Positions 1 through 8,279 of a stretch of 64,000 nt of DNA are shown here, in pieces. Each line of letters opens with the position of its first letter. Position 1 is the first letter of the stretch. The position numbers and the translations under genes were made by a program. Origin of the DNA: UBA1723 sp045629285 (GTDB lineage Bacteria; Bacteroidota; Bacteroidia; Bacteroidales; Paludibacteraceae); assembly GCA_045629285.1 (NCBI GenBank), contig JAZQQY010000014.1, positions 1 through 64,000 on the forward strand, given 5' to 3'. Below the pieces are notes generated by a model. The model did no database searches. It was not told where the DNA came from and saw only the letters and a program-made list of their open reading frames with translations.

Positions 1-1
1 T

Positions 2-151
2 TTGGCTAAATACGAGCAGGTGAAGCGATTCAAGTTGTTGGCTAAACCATTCACGTCGGACAACGGCGAGTTGACACTTACATTGAAACTAAAACGTAAG
101 GCAATCAACGAGCACTACAGCAAAGAAATCGAGTACATGTACTCTTATTAA
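2..151 (+). CDS. Long-chain acyl-CoA synthetase (AMP-forming), C-terminal end only
   Basis: Only the last 49 residues lie in the window; the gene starts to the left. The tail contains LTLKLKR followed by INEHY and ends in EYMYSY. This matches the C-terminal subdomain of bacterial FadD/long-chain acyl-CoA synthetases, where GELTxTLKxKR carries the catalytic lysine and the protein ends with a Y..I..MY pattern. The enzyme activates fatty acids to acyl-CoA using ATP, normally at the inner membrane. The reading frame stops with TAA at 149-151. The substrate cannot be inferred from so short a piece. Confidence 0.8.
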   Translation: MAKYEQVKRFKLLAKPFTSDNGELTLTLKLKRKAINEHYSKEIEYMYSY

Positions 152-164
152 TTTGATTACGTAG

Positions 165-184
165 AGACGGGGCATGCCCCGTCT
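165..184. repeat. Palindromic GAGACG...CGTCTC hairpin element
   Basis: A perfect 20-bp palindrome with AGACGGGG on the left arm and CCCCGTCT on the right, preceded by GTAG. It is one of about nine similar hairpins in intergenic gaps of this window that share the outer (T)AGAGACG/CGTCTCT(A) arms but differ in the centre. Confidence 0.7.
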
Positions 185-197
185 TATCATAACACAC

Positions 198-229
198 AAA
201 AAAGGAGATGCTGACGCATCTCCTTTTTT
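198..229. terminator. Bidirectional rho-independent terminator
   Basis: A stem with arms AAAAAGGAGATGC and GCATCTCCTTTTT, with A-tract on one side and T-tract on the other. It sits between the acyl-CoA synthetase reading right and the toxin gene reading left, so it can end both transcripts. Confidence 0.85.
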
Positions 230-236
230 GTAATCA

Positions 237-425
237 TCATGAAATCGCTTCAATAAATTCTTCTGGAGAAAGAACTTGAATAGAAAGTCGGTCAACGTTC
301 TTAAATTCTTTATGATTAAATGTAATAATAGCATCACAATTATTGTTTAACGCACATTGATATTGCATACTATCTTCAAAATCATGATACTCTAGGAGAA
401 CATTTGTGTCAAGAAAGACTCTCAA
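237..425 (-). pseudogene. PIN-domain toxin with large in-frame internal deletion
   Basis: The N-terminus reads RVFLDTNVLLEY, the first strand and catalytic Asp of a VapC/PIN nuclease. It runs directly into HDFEDSMQYQ..CDAIITFNHKEF..VLSPEEF, the usual C-terminal third. PIN toxins of this type are about 130-140 residues; this one is about 62, so roughly 60-70 central residues, including the second conserved acidic position, are missing with the frame kept. The most likely start is TTG at 425, which shares the TTGA overlap with the stop codon of the antitoxin gene; an ATG exists at 449. It probably has no nuclease activity. Confidence 0.7.
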
Positions 426-670
426 ATTCCGTATTTCTCTTTGAGACAAACACTTTTACAATCTACATCTGAAATTTCTTTTAGAATTCCTCTTAAAGCA
501 TCATGTCGACGAGATTTACGATCTTTAGCCTCATCGTGTGGAACAGAAACCTTACCAAGGAAATTTGTCAATTGATTTTCTAACCATAATGTCATGGTCT
601 CGTCATTTGGGAAGACTGACCGAGCTGTATCAACCAACTTGTCGTCTATTTCTAAATTAAATGTACACAT
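422..670 (-). CDS. Antitoxin of a PIN-type toxin-antitoxin pair
   Basis: An 82-residue protein beginning MCTFNLEIDD and containing DETMTLWLENQL, the pattern of small Bacteroidales antitoxins (short N-terminal strand followed by helices) found next to PIN toxins. The C-terminal half is charged and likely holds the toxin-binding segment. It overlaps the toxin by 4 bases (TTGA), which implies translational coupling. The start at 670 is preferred over the longer upstream reading because the family begins at this methionine and the promoter-like TAnnTTTG lies at 696-703. With the toxin broken, the antitoxin may be a leftover. Family assignment is by pattern only. Confidence 0.65.
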   Translation of the reverse strand: MCTFNLEIDDKLVDTARSVFPNDETMTLWLENQLTNFLGKVSVPHDEAKDRKSRRHDALRGILKEISDVDCKSVCLKEKYGI

Positions 671-695
671 AATACTAATCTTTAAATTTTGAATG

Positions 696-703
696 CAAAA
701 ATA
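696..703 (-). promoter_or_regulatory. -7 promoter element for the toxin-antitoxin operon
   Basis: On the minus strand this reads TATTTTTG, matching the Bacteroidetes -7 consensus TAnnTTTG. A TTG lies 18 bp upstream (722-724). It is 26 bp before the antitoxin start. Confidence 0.55.
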
Positions 704-773
704 ACAAATAAAAAACAAGGACAAAGGTCAAGCAGTCAATTTGTATGGATTTTTATTGTTTTGTCGTATCATA

Positions 774-803
774 TTGGGGATCAGAAAAATTGTGTTATTT
801 TTG
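774..803 (+). promoter_or_regulatory. Bacteroidetes-type promoter of the small membrane protein
   Basis: TTG at 774-776, a 19-bp spacer, then TATTTTTG at 796-803, matching the -33/-7 architecture exactly. The start codon follows at 846. Confidence 0.65.
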
Positions 804-845
804 CCATCGTAAAATATATCTATAACCGAAAAAATTCGATAGTCT

Positions 846-1307
846 ATGATGACATTAGCGATTTTAATTATAGCAATATTATTCATTTGGTTGTTTTCTA
901 TATTGTGCATGTGGCATTGCGCTAGAGTTGAAACGTTGGAAATTAAAGGAGACAAGGACAAACTATGCGAAACAGTCAAGACCGTATTGGCTTGCTATAC
1001 TATGAGCGTTGCCGTTTCATTACTCTTTGGAACATTATTTGGGATAACTTCTGATTTCAGTATAAATAATAGTTCAAGAGCATTAGATGTGATCTTACTT
1101 ATTTTTACAATGATCATTCCTTTATTAGCTCTTATTGCTTTTATTTGGATGATAGTGAAAGAAATGATGCAAATTAATGATGGATTCTTTGATTACAAAC
1201 ATATCTTATCATTGGTTTTGATAACAGTTTTAGGAATTAGTGCAACCGGCATTGGATTTATCTCATGTTTTATAAAAAGTCTGGCTGCGTCAGGATTCCG
1301 TGGATAA
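846..1307 (+). CDS. Small integral membrane protein of unknown function
   Basis: A 153-residue protein with four hydrophobic stretches, roughly residues 3-24, 46-68, 80-104 and 119-143, joined by short polar loops; one loop contains the charged segment KGDKDKLCE. I do not recognise the family and see no catalytic motif. It has its own promoter and stands alone between the toxin-antitoxin pair and the decayed ABC ATPase gene, which faces it. Two ATGs are adjacent at the start (846 and 849), and either could be used. Confidence 0.6.
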   Translation: MMTLAILIIAILFIWLFSILCMWHCARVETLEIKGDKDKLCETVKTVLACYTMSVAVSLLFGTLFGITSDFSINNSSRALDVILLIFTMIIPLLALIAFIWMIVKEMMQINDGFFDYKHILSLVLITVLGISATGIGFISCFIKSLAASGFRG

Positions 1308-1320
1308 AGAGTTTATTAAT

Positions 1321-1869
1321 TCAAAGTTTTTTCCCGCTTCTAAACGTCCACGTCTCTTCATCAAAGTAGACGTTTCTGCCGTCAAACAATGTATCAATCT
1401 GATGGTTGTTAACTAATTCTTCTGGCGATCCTGTTTGGAGTCCATGCGTGGTCAACAGCCATAGTTTATCAGAGAGTCGTATGGCTTGCTCAAGGTCGTG
1501 AGTGGATAGCAACATTGCATTGCCCTATTCTGCGTGTGGGCGATATCGTGGAGAAGTTGTGTGATTTCGATTCTACTTGCGACGTCGAGAAAAGCGGTTG
1601 GCTCATCAAGGATGACGACGGGGCACTCCAGTACCAACGTTTTTGGCAATCATCACTTTCTGTCGTTCTTCATCCGACAATTCTGCCATATACTTCTTTG
1701 TATACTCAGCCATTCCGACTGATTCTATCGCATTTTTCACCAATTCCTTATCCTCAGTTGAAAGCCGACCGAAGAATCCTGTGTACGGTTGTCTACCCAA
1801 CGAAACGACTTCCTCTACCGTCAATCCTCCTGTCTGTGCTCTGTCAGTCAATACCACTCCGATTGTTTA
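1321..1869 (-). pseudogene. ABC transporter ATPase (BtuD/FecE type), truncated and twice frameshifted
   Basis: Three fragments together spell the C-terminal two thirds of an iron/corrinoid ABC ATPase: TIGVVLTD..GLTVEEVV..GRQPYTGFFGRLS, then CPVVILDEPTAFLD (Walker B), then LLSTHDLEQA (switch His). The first ~80 residues, including Walker A, are absent: the sequence joins directly to the end of the permease gene near 1866. One frameshift fits an extra T in a five-T run at 1640-1644. The second fits a 5-bp tandem duplication (CATTG twice, 1513-1522). The ABC signature reads LSDEER, where related ATPases have LSDGER or LSGGE. It cannot hydrolyse ATP. It would have energised the permease encoded immediately upstream in the same operon. 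Confidence 0.85.
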
Positions 1870-2879
1870 CGTTGGTTTACAAGAACATATATAATCACCG
1901 GAGCCCCCAACAGCGGTGTGACTGCATTCAATGGCAAGATTCCTCCGTCGCTCGGAAGAATGCAAACCAGATTGCAGAGCAATGCCATCACTGCTCCGGT
2001 CAACAATGTGAAGGGCAACAATGCAGTGTGGTTGGACGAGCCGAGCAACAATCGTGAGATGTGAGGCACAGCCAAACCGATGAATGCAATCGGTCCACAA
2101 AAAGCGGTGACACAAGCGGTGAGAAGCCCGACCGTCGCCAATATCAAATTTCTAGTGCGACGAATACCAACACCTAGATTCTCCGCATATCTTTCTCCAA
2201 GAAGCAGAGCATTAAGTGGTTTGATCAATAGTATCGACGCAAACAAGCCAATCAGTATTGTGACCGAGAAGAAGGGCAACTGTGCCGACGACACACCACC
2301 AAACGTCCCCAATCCCCAGATGACGTATGAATGCACACCTTCTGTCGTGGCAAAGAAATTGAGCAAGGTGATTGCAGAAGACGTAAGATAACCTATCATG
2401 ATACCGATAATCAGCAGTGTCAAATTTCCTTTCACCATGGAGGAAAACACAAGCAACAGCCCCATCACAAGCAATGAGCCCGCTATAGCACCAACAAGCA
2501 CTGCCAAGAAACCGGAAAAAGTGAGGCTGCCCACTCCTACTGCCCCACCTAGAAGCAGCATCACTATCGCCACACCAAGGCTGGCACCTGAGTTGATACC
2601 AAGAATTGATGGCCCCGCCAACGGATTACAGAAATAGGTTTGGAGCAACAATCCCGACACAGCCAACGCCGGTCCACAAAGTAATGCAGTGACGGCTTGA
2701 GGCAGACGGGATTCGATTATGATGAATCTCCAGCTCTCCTTTGCCGCATCACCACCCAAAAGAATCTTGACAGTCTCTAAGTATGGAATGTCGACGGAAC
2801 CACAGAAAATATTGCCAAGAAATAAGGCAACAAGCAGTAACGTCATCACCAAGAAACATCCGTATATATAGTTCTTCAT
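1848..2879 (-). CDS. Corrinoid/iron-type ABC transporter permease (FecCD/BtuC family)
   Basis: A 343-residue inner-membrane permease with about nine hydrophobic segments and family motifs: ESRLPQAVTALLCGPALAVSG near the N-terminus, PLAGPSILGINSGASLG (the conserved P.A.P..LG.. loop), and a C-terminal CGPIAFIGLAVPHISR, the coupling-helix region. ATG at 2879 is preferred over the upstream TTG at 2894. The last few residues (QSEWY) are read from what used to be the ATPase gene in another frame, showing that a deletion removed the natural end of this gene; the core fold appears intact. It lies 46 bases after the binding-protein gene. Without the adjacent ATPase it works only if another ATPase supplies energy. 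Confidence 0.85.
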   Translation of the reverse strand: MKNYIYGCFLVMTLLLVALFLGNIFCGSVDIPYLETVKILLGGDAAKESWRFIIIESRLPQAVTALLCGPALAVSGLLLQTYFCNPLAGPSILGINSGASLGVAIVMLLLGGAVGVGSLTFSGFLAVLVGAIAGSLLVMGLLLVFSSMVKGNLTLLIIGIMIGYLTSSAITLLNFFATTEGVHSYVIWGLGTFGGVSSAQLPFFSVTILIGLFASILLIKPLNALLLGERYAENLGVGIRRTRNLILATVGLLTACVTAFCGPIAFIGLAVPHISRLLLGSSNHTALLPFTLLTGAVMALLCNLVCILPSDGGILPLNAVTPLLGAPVIIYVLVNQRKQSEWY

Positions 2880-2925
2880 CTTTCTTTTCAACAAGCGTAC
2901 GCTTCCAAAAATTGCGAAGCACGAA

Positions 2926-4041
2926 TCACTCCGCTAATTTACTGTAATAGTGCAAATTTTCTACGTTTCCGGAATGGAAAATCACATGAAGATCCTTCAA
3001 CAGGCGTTCTGGATGGAAAGGGATCTCTTCATAATAACGGATCTTACCAGTGTTGCAGGCAAATACATGTCGATCCTTAACGGATTTGAAATCAGAGAAT
3101 TTTTCCAAATCCTTATATGTTTTATCGTTCTCTTCATTGTAGAGAAACAACCACACATCAGCATCAAAACCTTTATCAAACACCGTTTCAAAAGCCAACG
3201 GTTCTGAGCCGACATGATTGTTATCGCGGAAAATATAGTTTGCTCCAGCCGACGCAAACATCTTAGCCATATAGCTATTTCCGCCAGGCACATACCAAGT
3301 GCCGCCATTGTCGAGTCCATACAAAAGAGATGGCTTGACACTTGTATCTTGTTTTGATTGATTTTCAATTTGGTTGTAGGTTGCCATCACTTGGGCAAAA
3401 ATGGAATCTGCCTTTGTCTCCTCGCCAAAGAGTCGTCCATACACACGTACCCACTCAGCTCGTCCAAGAGGATGATTCTCCATATAGTCGGCACATTCGA
3501 AAATCGGAGCTCCTAATTTGTCTAGTTCTCCATGTCCTCCGCTATTCTTGAATGGAGAAAGAAAAATCGCATCAGGAGAAAGGTCTATCATCTTCTCGAT
3601 GTCTGGCCCCATACTAGATCCCAAGTCGACAATTTTGCCGCTCTTGCAAAGACCAACGACTGTAGCGTCGATAATATATTCCATATCACACACTCCGGCA
3701 ATTGCATTCACCACACCCAACTCCTCAAACAACGAGCTATGAACCGTAGTAAAAACAGCTGATTTTTCCAATGGAGTTCGGATCACAGTACCGTCGGGAA
3801 GTCCAGCAGGAATAGGTTTTGTTTTATCCACAAGTAAATACGAATGTAGAATACGCGTTGTATCCCACGGATTCTTGACTTCAACAGTCTGGAATCCTTC
3901 GTATTCTGTCATCTTCACTAGTCTGGCATATTGGAATTTTACCTCTGTGCCTTCTGTCGACTTCCGGTTTGATCCGCTTTGACACGAAGCCAGCAAAAGA
4001 AGAAAACTGATGAATAAGGAAAAGTTTGTGATTTGTTTCAT
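2926..4041 (-). CDS. ABC transporter substrate-binding lipoprotein (BtuF-like)
   Basis: A 371-residue lipoprotein; the lipobox is LLLLASC with Cys20 and no acidic run after it, so it is expected to face the periplasm. It has the class III binding-protein layout of two lobes: DLGSSMGPDIEKMIDLSPDAI is the typical N-lobe segment and GNSYMAKMFASAGANYIF the C-lobe segment. ATG at 4041 is chosen because the signal peptide starts there; the upstream extension to 4086 is atypical. It sits between the BtuG-like protein and the permease, in the order seen in Bacteroides corrinoid loci, so the likely ligand is a corrinoid. Iron-siderophore or haem cannot be excluded from sequence alone. Confidence 0.75.
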   Translation of the reverse strand: MKQITNFSLFISFLLLLASCQSGSNRKSTEGTEVKFQYARLVKMTEYEGFQTVEVKNPWDTTRILHSYLLVDKTKPIPAGLPDGTVIRTPLEKSAVFTTVHSSLFEELGVVNAIAGVCDMEYIIDATVVGLCKSGKIVDLGSSMGPDIEKMIDLSPDAIFLSPFKNSGGHGELDKLGAPIFECADYMENHPLGRAEWVRVYGRLFGEETKADSIFAQVMATYNQIENQSKQDTSVKPSLLYGLDNGGTWYVPGGNSYMAKMFASAGANYIFRDNNHVGSEPLAFETVFDKGFDADVWLFLYNEENDKTYKDLEKFSDFKSVKDRHVFACNTGKIRYYEEIPFHPERLLKDLHVIFHSGNVENLHYYSKLAE

Positions 4042-4098
4042 ATTAGCATATAAAACTCGTGGGAGTGGACTTTGCCAGCTCCACACGAATTGACTTTC

Positions 4099-5178
4099 TT
4101 AATAGATAATTTTTGTTGGACCAACACCGACATTATACTTTGCCTTGAATGCACCATCTGATGTATACTCAAATACATAACCGTTGCTTGCATAATCGCT
4201 GGCAGTCAGGTATGAGCTGACCATGATGTTTCCATTCTTTGGATTCACGCTGATTGCTGTAGGATTGGCAGGAAGTTCATCTGCAGAACCCTTGATGATG
4301 TTCTTTGTAATGTTTCCTGTCTTAGTGTCCACACTTGAGAAATCGATTGAAGATGCACCCCAAGGAGCGTTGATAGTGTAAAGTGTATTTTCATAGCAAG
4401 AGATGATTGTAGCCTGAGTCAAAACCTTAACGCTATCGTTCTTGTCAATCATCTGAACAGTAGCAGGCACGTCACCATAGTTACCCATAGAAAGGACAAA
4501 GACATTTCCATCCTTGTCAGATGTGATCTGTGTCGGATTAAGCATCACACCGATATTTGAAGCCACCTTGAAAGAATCAAGACTAACCTTAGCGACACGC
4601 AAACCGTTTACGTAGCCAGCATTGTAGTTCATTCCATCAGAAATAGCCACGTAGATATTACCGTTTGCGATTGTCAACTGCTCTGGGTTTGGACCGACAG
4701 CAACCGAATCCACGATAGAAAGAGATGCAGTATCGATCTTTGCTACGTAACCATCGTAAAGAGAGACGTAAACGTTAGCTCCATCAGCGGCAAGATAACG
4801 TGGTGAGCCTGGGTTACCAGCTTCTGGCTGAATTGTCTTGAGGCTCTTTAGAGTCTGGCCATCAACCACCTCGATAGTGTTGGATGCATACACCGAGATA
4901 TATACCTTACCACCGTAACGGATGGCATCCTGACCGACATCTCCCAAGTTGCGGTCGTTGGAAGCGTAAAACTGGTGGTAGTAAGACTCCTCTTTAGTGA
5001 AGTCAATTAGTGAAACAGAAGCATTGTTGCTACCCATCGTACCCTGATTAAGCACCCATGCAGAATTACCACTGTTAGTTACAGCCTCTGGCTCTTCATC
5101 TTCGTCTTCACACCCTGTGAATGACACGACACCCATCATAAAGATGGCAAGTGCCCTAAATGATCTCTTAAAATCCAT
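4099..5178 (-). CDS. btuG: Surface corrinoid-binding beta-propeller lipoprotein (BtuG-like, DUF5074)
   Basis: A 359-residue lipoprotein with lipobox SFTGC (Cys23) followed by the acidic run EDEDEEPE. Such a run is the lipoprotein export signal that sends Bacteroidetes lipoproteins to the cell surface. The body is a repeated-blade propeller: WVLNQGTMGSNNAS, then blades such as VYISVYASNTIEVVDG, VYVSLYDGYVAKIDT, IYVAISDG, VFVLSMGNYGD. This order matches BtuG, which captures vitamin B12 with very high affinity and hands it to BtuB. It starts 15 bases after the receptor gene stop, so the two are co-transcribed. Substrate assignment rests on family and neighbours. Confidence 0.8.
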   Translation of the reverse strand: MDFKRSFRALAIFMMGVVSFTGCEDEDEEPEAVTNSGNSAWVLNQGTMGSNNASVSLIDFTKEESYYHQFYASNDRNLGDVGQDAIRYGGKVYISVYASNTIEVVDGQTLKSLKTIQPEAGNPGSPRYLAADGANVYVSLYDGYVAKIDTASLSIVDSVAVGPNPEQLTIANGNIYVAISDGMNYNAGYVNGLRVAKVSLDSFKVASNIGVMLNPTQITSDKDGNVFVLSMGNYGDVPATVQMIDKNDSVKVLTQATIISCYENTLYTINAPWGASSIDFSSVDTKTGNITKNIIKGSADELPANPTAISVNPKNGNIMVSSYLTASDYASNGYVFEYTSDGAFKAKYNVGVGPTKIIY

Positions 5179-5192
5179 TGTTTATTATATTG

Positions 5193-7208
5193 TTAAAATT
5201 TTAGTTCGACTGAAAATCTCAACGACCGCTTAGGCATCGGGTAGAATTTCACCACCTCATACTGTTTGTCGGTCAAGTTGAGAATATCGCCACGGAATTT
5301 TGTCTCCACTTGTTTGAATTTCACATCTTTATAGAGTGTTATCCCATGTTCGGTGTACGCATCCACCTTGTTCATCTTGATATTCTGCGGCAAACAGTAA
5401 CGAGATCCTACCGCTGTCACACTATAGACCACATTGACTATCGGGTTCTCGAACGCCAGGCTTCCGTTGCCAGAATGTAACGGAGTGTACGGAATCTGAT
5501 GTTTGTAGATATCTGATTTTTCATCAGTTATATCAATCGCCTTTTGAAATGCATATTTAGCGGAAAAGAACAAAGCTGAGCGGTTGGACGTTAACCATCG
5601 GCTGTGCAAGACGCAGTCGACTCCCCTTATGTCGACATACCCCATATTCACAATGCTCCAAACAAACATTTTGGGAATAGCGACAATCTTATCCGTCACA
5701 TTATTGTAATACGCATCTGCAGATACAGAAGCGGTCTGGAATCCCGTCGACTTGGACGATTTGGAAAGAAAGACGCATGTTGCTCCTACATCAAATTGTT
5801 TAGACTTTTCCGGTTTGAGTGTCCGAGCCCCAAACGAGTTGAAATACAATTCGTTGAAAGTCGGCATCCTGAAAATATCCTTGAACGACGCTCTAAAATA
5901 TAATTTTGAAGGAATTGGATTATAGGCGACAGAAACGGCTGGCGACAAATGTTTCTCATCGTCGGGATCATTTCCGATCTCAGCACGGTTAGCAAAAAAC
6001 GAAGCCAACAATGTAGCAGTGACCTTCACTTTTCCATTATCGAATTTTCCATTCAACGCATCCAGCAGCGAGTGTCTGGACGGGAAAACGCAATCGTAGA
6101 TATTGGAGTTGAAATTGTCGTAAGTGTAATCCAAAGCATTGGAGAAAGAAAATTTATCATTTACAATATGGCGAACGACTGCACTGCAATACCATTCGCG
6201 CTGAAAATAACGGTTGTCCAACTCACCTCCAGGATATTTCATAGCCTCATCGTGATAGTAGCTGCCACTCCAGTTGAATTTACCGCTGACGAGCAACGTC
6301 GTCGTTATCCAATCACTATACAATTGAGCTTGAGCAAACGCATTCTTATCCTTTAGAGTCTCCTTGTTCTCCAGATTGGAATAGTAGACCACACTGCCAG
6401 GCAATTCCCTATCCGACTCATAATAATACGTTTTTACCGAAAGATGGCTTCTATGAGAAAGATCAAACCTACCGCTCAAATCAGCACTTCCGCTTTTGAC
6501 AGCACTGTTCTTGCGTTTCTCCTCAGTCACAATTCCACCGTTGGTAAGTGTGTATGGATAATCACCGTCGGCACGGAGAAAATTCCCGGACGCCTTAATC
6601 CAATTCGACTTTCCAATCTTATGATCAAACGAAGCGTATGGATTGACAAGGCCGAACGAACCGACATTGAGTTTTGCGACTCCATTGAAATTTTTTCCGC
6701 CATAATCGTCATAATTTGGCGAGGCAGTTTTCAGGGACAAAACCGAAGGCGAAGCGAAATGGTTTGCAGGGTGAAGGATGTCGTCAAACTCGCCTATGGT
6801 AATGTTTATCTGAGACAGCTGGTCAAGAGAAAAGCGTCCGATATCAACCTGACCGTTCTGACAATCGTTTACCGCTATGCCGTCGTAAGAGACTGTCGTA
6901 TGTTTGGAACCAAGACTACGGACCGAAACAGTTTTCAGACCACCTATTCCACCATAATCCTTAACTTCCGCACCAGCCATACGTCTGATTGCTTCCGATA
7001 GATGTCCGACGCCAAGACGAGGAAGCTGTTCACCCAAGATTGTTTGAGAAGTATTGGTAGTGGGAATAATATCCGTTCTTGCACCGTCGACTACAACTTC
7101 ATCTATTTGAGTATTTGAAACGATAGGATCGGACTGGTTTCCTAGTGCCGTCACGGCAGGAATCAGCGAAAAAATCAAAGAGAGTCCAAAAATTCTAAAC
7201 GTGAACAT
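5193..7208 (-). CDS. btuB: TonB-dependent outer-membrane receptor (BtuB-like)
   Basis: A 671-residue receptor with signal peptide (residues 1-23), a TonB-box-like segment DEVVVDGAR near residue 36, a plug domain (LGVGHLSEAIRRMAGAEVKDYGGIGGLKTVSVRSLGSKHT..DGIAVND) and a beta-barrel ending in a C-terminal aromatic (VELKF). The carboxypeptidase-like N-terminal extension of SusC receptors is absent, and the length is typical of BtuB-type corrinoid or siderophore receptors. It is the first gene of the btuB-G-F-C-(D) operon. A TATTTTTG promoter element lies 23 bp upstream at 7231-7238. I found no B12-box or other cobalamin riboswitch motif in the 290 bp upstream. Confidence 0.8.
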   Translation of the reverse strand: MFTFRIFGLSLIFSLIPAVTALGNQSDPIVSNTQIDEVVVDGARTDIIPTTNTSQTILGEQLPRLGVGHLSEAIRRMAGAEVKDYGGIGGLKTVSVRSLGSKHTTVSYDGIAVNDCQNGQVDIGRFSLDQLSQINITIGEFDDILHPANHFASPSVLSLKTASPNYDDYGGKNFNGVAKLNVGSFGLVNPYASFDHKIGKSNWIKASGNFLRADGDYPYTLTNGGIVTEEKRKNSAVKSGSADLSGRFDLSHRSHLSVKTYYYESDRELPGSVVYYSNLENKETLKDKNAFAQAQLYSDWITTTLLVSGKFNWSGSYYHDEAMKYPGGELDNRYFQREWYCSAVVRHIVNDKFSFSNALDYTYDNFNSNIYDCVFPSRHSLLDALNGKFDNGKVKVTATLLASFFANRAEIGNDPDDEKHLSPAVSVAYNPIPSKLYFRASFKDIFRMPTFNELYFNSFGARTLKPEKSKQFDVGATCVFLSKSSKSTGFQTASVSADAYYNNVTDKIVAIPKMFVWSIVNMGYVDIRGVDCVLHSRWLTSNRSALFFSAKYAFQKAIDITDEKSDIYKHQIPYTPLHSGNGSLAFENPIVNVVYSVTAVGSRYCLPQNIKMNKVDAYTEHGITLYKDVKFKQVETKFRGDILNLTDKQYEVVKFYPMPKRSLRFSVELKF

Positions 7209-7230
7209 TTAATGATGAAGTTTATGAATG

Positions 7231-7238
7231 CAAAAATA
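7231..7238 (-). promoter_or_regulatory. -7 element of the btuB operon
   Basis: Minus-strand TATTTTTG, 23 bp before the receptor start; matches TAnnTTTG. No clear TTG at the -33 distance. So short a leader leaves no room for a riboswitch if this promoter is used. Confidence 0.5.
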
Positions 7239-7346
7239 CTGATTTTATTTGAAATTTCATATTAGGAACACATAGTCAAGAGTAAATACGACTACAAATC
7301 CAAACAACATTGACGAGACAAAAATTCACAAAAACAGCCTCAAAAT

Positions 7347-7376
7347 TTGAATTATTTACCTATATTTATAACTTTG
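7347..7376 (+). promoter_or_regulatory. Promoter of the 7499 lipoprotein gene
   Basis: TTG at 7347-7349, 19-bp spacer, TAACTTTG at 7369-7376. It supports the downstream ATG at 7499 rather than the longer reading from 7397. Confidence 0.55.
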
Positions 7377-7498
7377 TCAAATGATATAATATACATTTGG
7401 GCAACCATTTGTGTCTCAGAAGGTTAATTCTTTTATTACAACATATTTGCCAACGTAATAAAATAGGAACGAAAGGTTTAACTAAATATGTAGGACTC

Positions 7499-8152
7499 AT
7501 GAAAATCGTAGGAAAAGAAATTCATATTGCAAGCATAGCAATGATATTTGCCATGTTCGCTGCTTTGACTTCTTGTTTAGACAGACATCCGAAAAGCCAC
7601 GAAGAGGTATATGAAATGGTAGCGAAGAAGGTTCAGGACAACGGAGACTACAACAAAAAAAATCTAAAGATAATAAAGGATGCTTTGGAAGAAGCGTTGA
7701 AAGGCTGCAACTTCGAATACGCCAAAAAGTATTGTGCGCTACTTGAAAACGTAAGCTATACCGAAGCAGAAAACTACTACGAAGAAATAAAGAAGGCAGA
7801 AACCGCATATTTGATCACTTTAAAAAACGAGGACGCTGCAGATTTGCTTATCTCCACTATCGACTCAAATCCTCTTGGAAAGCCAGAGATCGGTTATGAA
7901 TCAGAGAGCACGCCTGCGTACGACTGGCAAGCAAAAAGGCACAATTCGATCATCAACGAATACTTCAACAGAGCGCTGATGCAACAGAACGAAGTCTTGG
8001 CAAAAAAGCTATTGCCGCTTTACGTAGAGGAGCCAGTCTATGAGAAGTTCACTAAGAACGATAAAAGATACAATAGAATTATCAGTTTCTCCGACAAGCA
8101 CAAGCAAGACGCCACTAAAAAATTCGAAGAGGCAAAAAAGTTCTGGAACTAA
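7499..8152 (+). CDS. Lipoprotein of unknown function, helical
   Basis: A 217-residue protein with a lipoprotein signal (AALTSC, Cys26). The rest is strongly charged and lysine/glutamate rich, predicted helical, with repeated short helices such as EEVYEMVAKKVQD, LKIIKDALEEALKG and YTEAENYYEEIKKAE that resemble paired-helix (TPR-like) packing, but no clear TPR consensus. I do not recognise a family. ATG at 7499 was chosen because the signal peptide begins there. It is monocistronic, with its own promoter and a terminator at 8171-8202. Confidence 0.65.
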   Translation: MKIVGKEIHIASIAMIFAMFAALTSCLDRHPKSHEEVYEMVAKKVQDNGDYNKKNLKIIKDALEEALKGCNFEYAKKYCALLENVSYTEAENYYEEIKKAETAYLITLKNEDAADLLISTIDSNPLGKPEIGYESESTPAYDWQAKRHNSIINEYFNRALMQQNEVLAKKLLPLYVEEPVYEKFTKNDKRYNRIISFSDKHKQDATKKFEEAKKFWN

Positions 8153-8170
8153 GTTCTATCAATACAAATC

Positions 8171-8202
8171 AAAGGTTGTTTGGCAACAAACGACCTTTTT
8201 TC
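8171..8202 (+). terminator. Rho-independent terminator
   Basis: Imperfect stem AAAGGTTGTTTG / CAAACGACCTTT with a GCAA loop, followed by a T-run. Confidence 0.75.
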
Positions 8203-8221
8203 TTGAAACCTTAAACCCATT

Positions 8222-8251
8222 TTGTCATCTCGCAAATAATAATTACCTTTG
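8222..8251 (+). promoter_or_regulatory. prfB promoter
   Basis: TTG at 8222-8224, 19-bp spacer, TACCTTTG at 8244-8251; start codon 29 bp downstream at 8280. Confidence 0.65.
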
Positions 8252-8279
8252 CGCCAAGTTTTTACATCCATATAGATTT

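Noticed and set aside
1515..2064. Plus-strand frames overlapping the permease and dead ATPase genes
   Set aside because: Antisense to recognisable transporter sequence and without their own family pattern.
7209..7498. Cobalamin riboswitch expected upstream of btuB
   Set aside because: No B12-box or conserved core motif was visible; reported as an absence, not as a feature.
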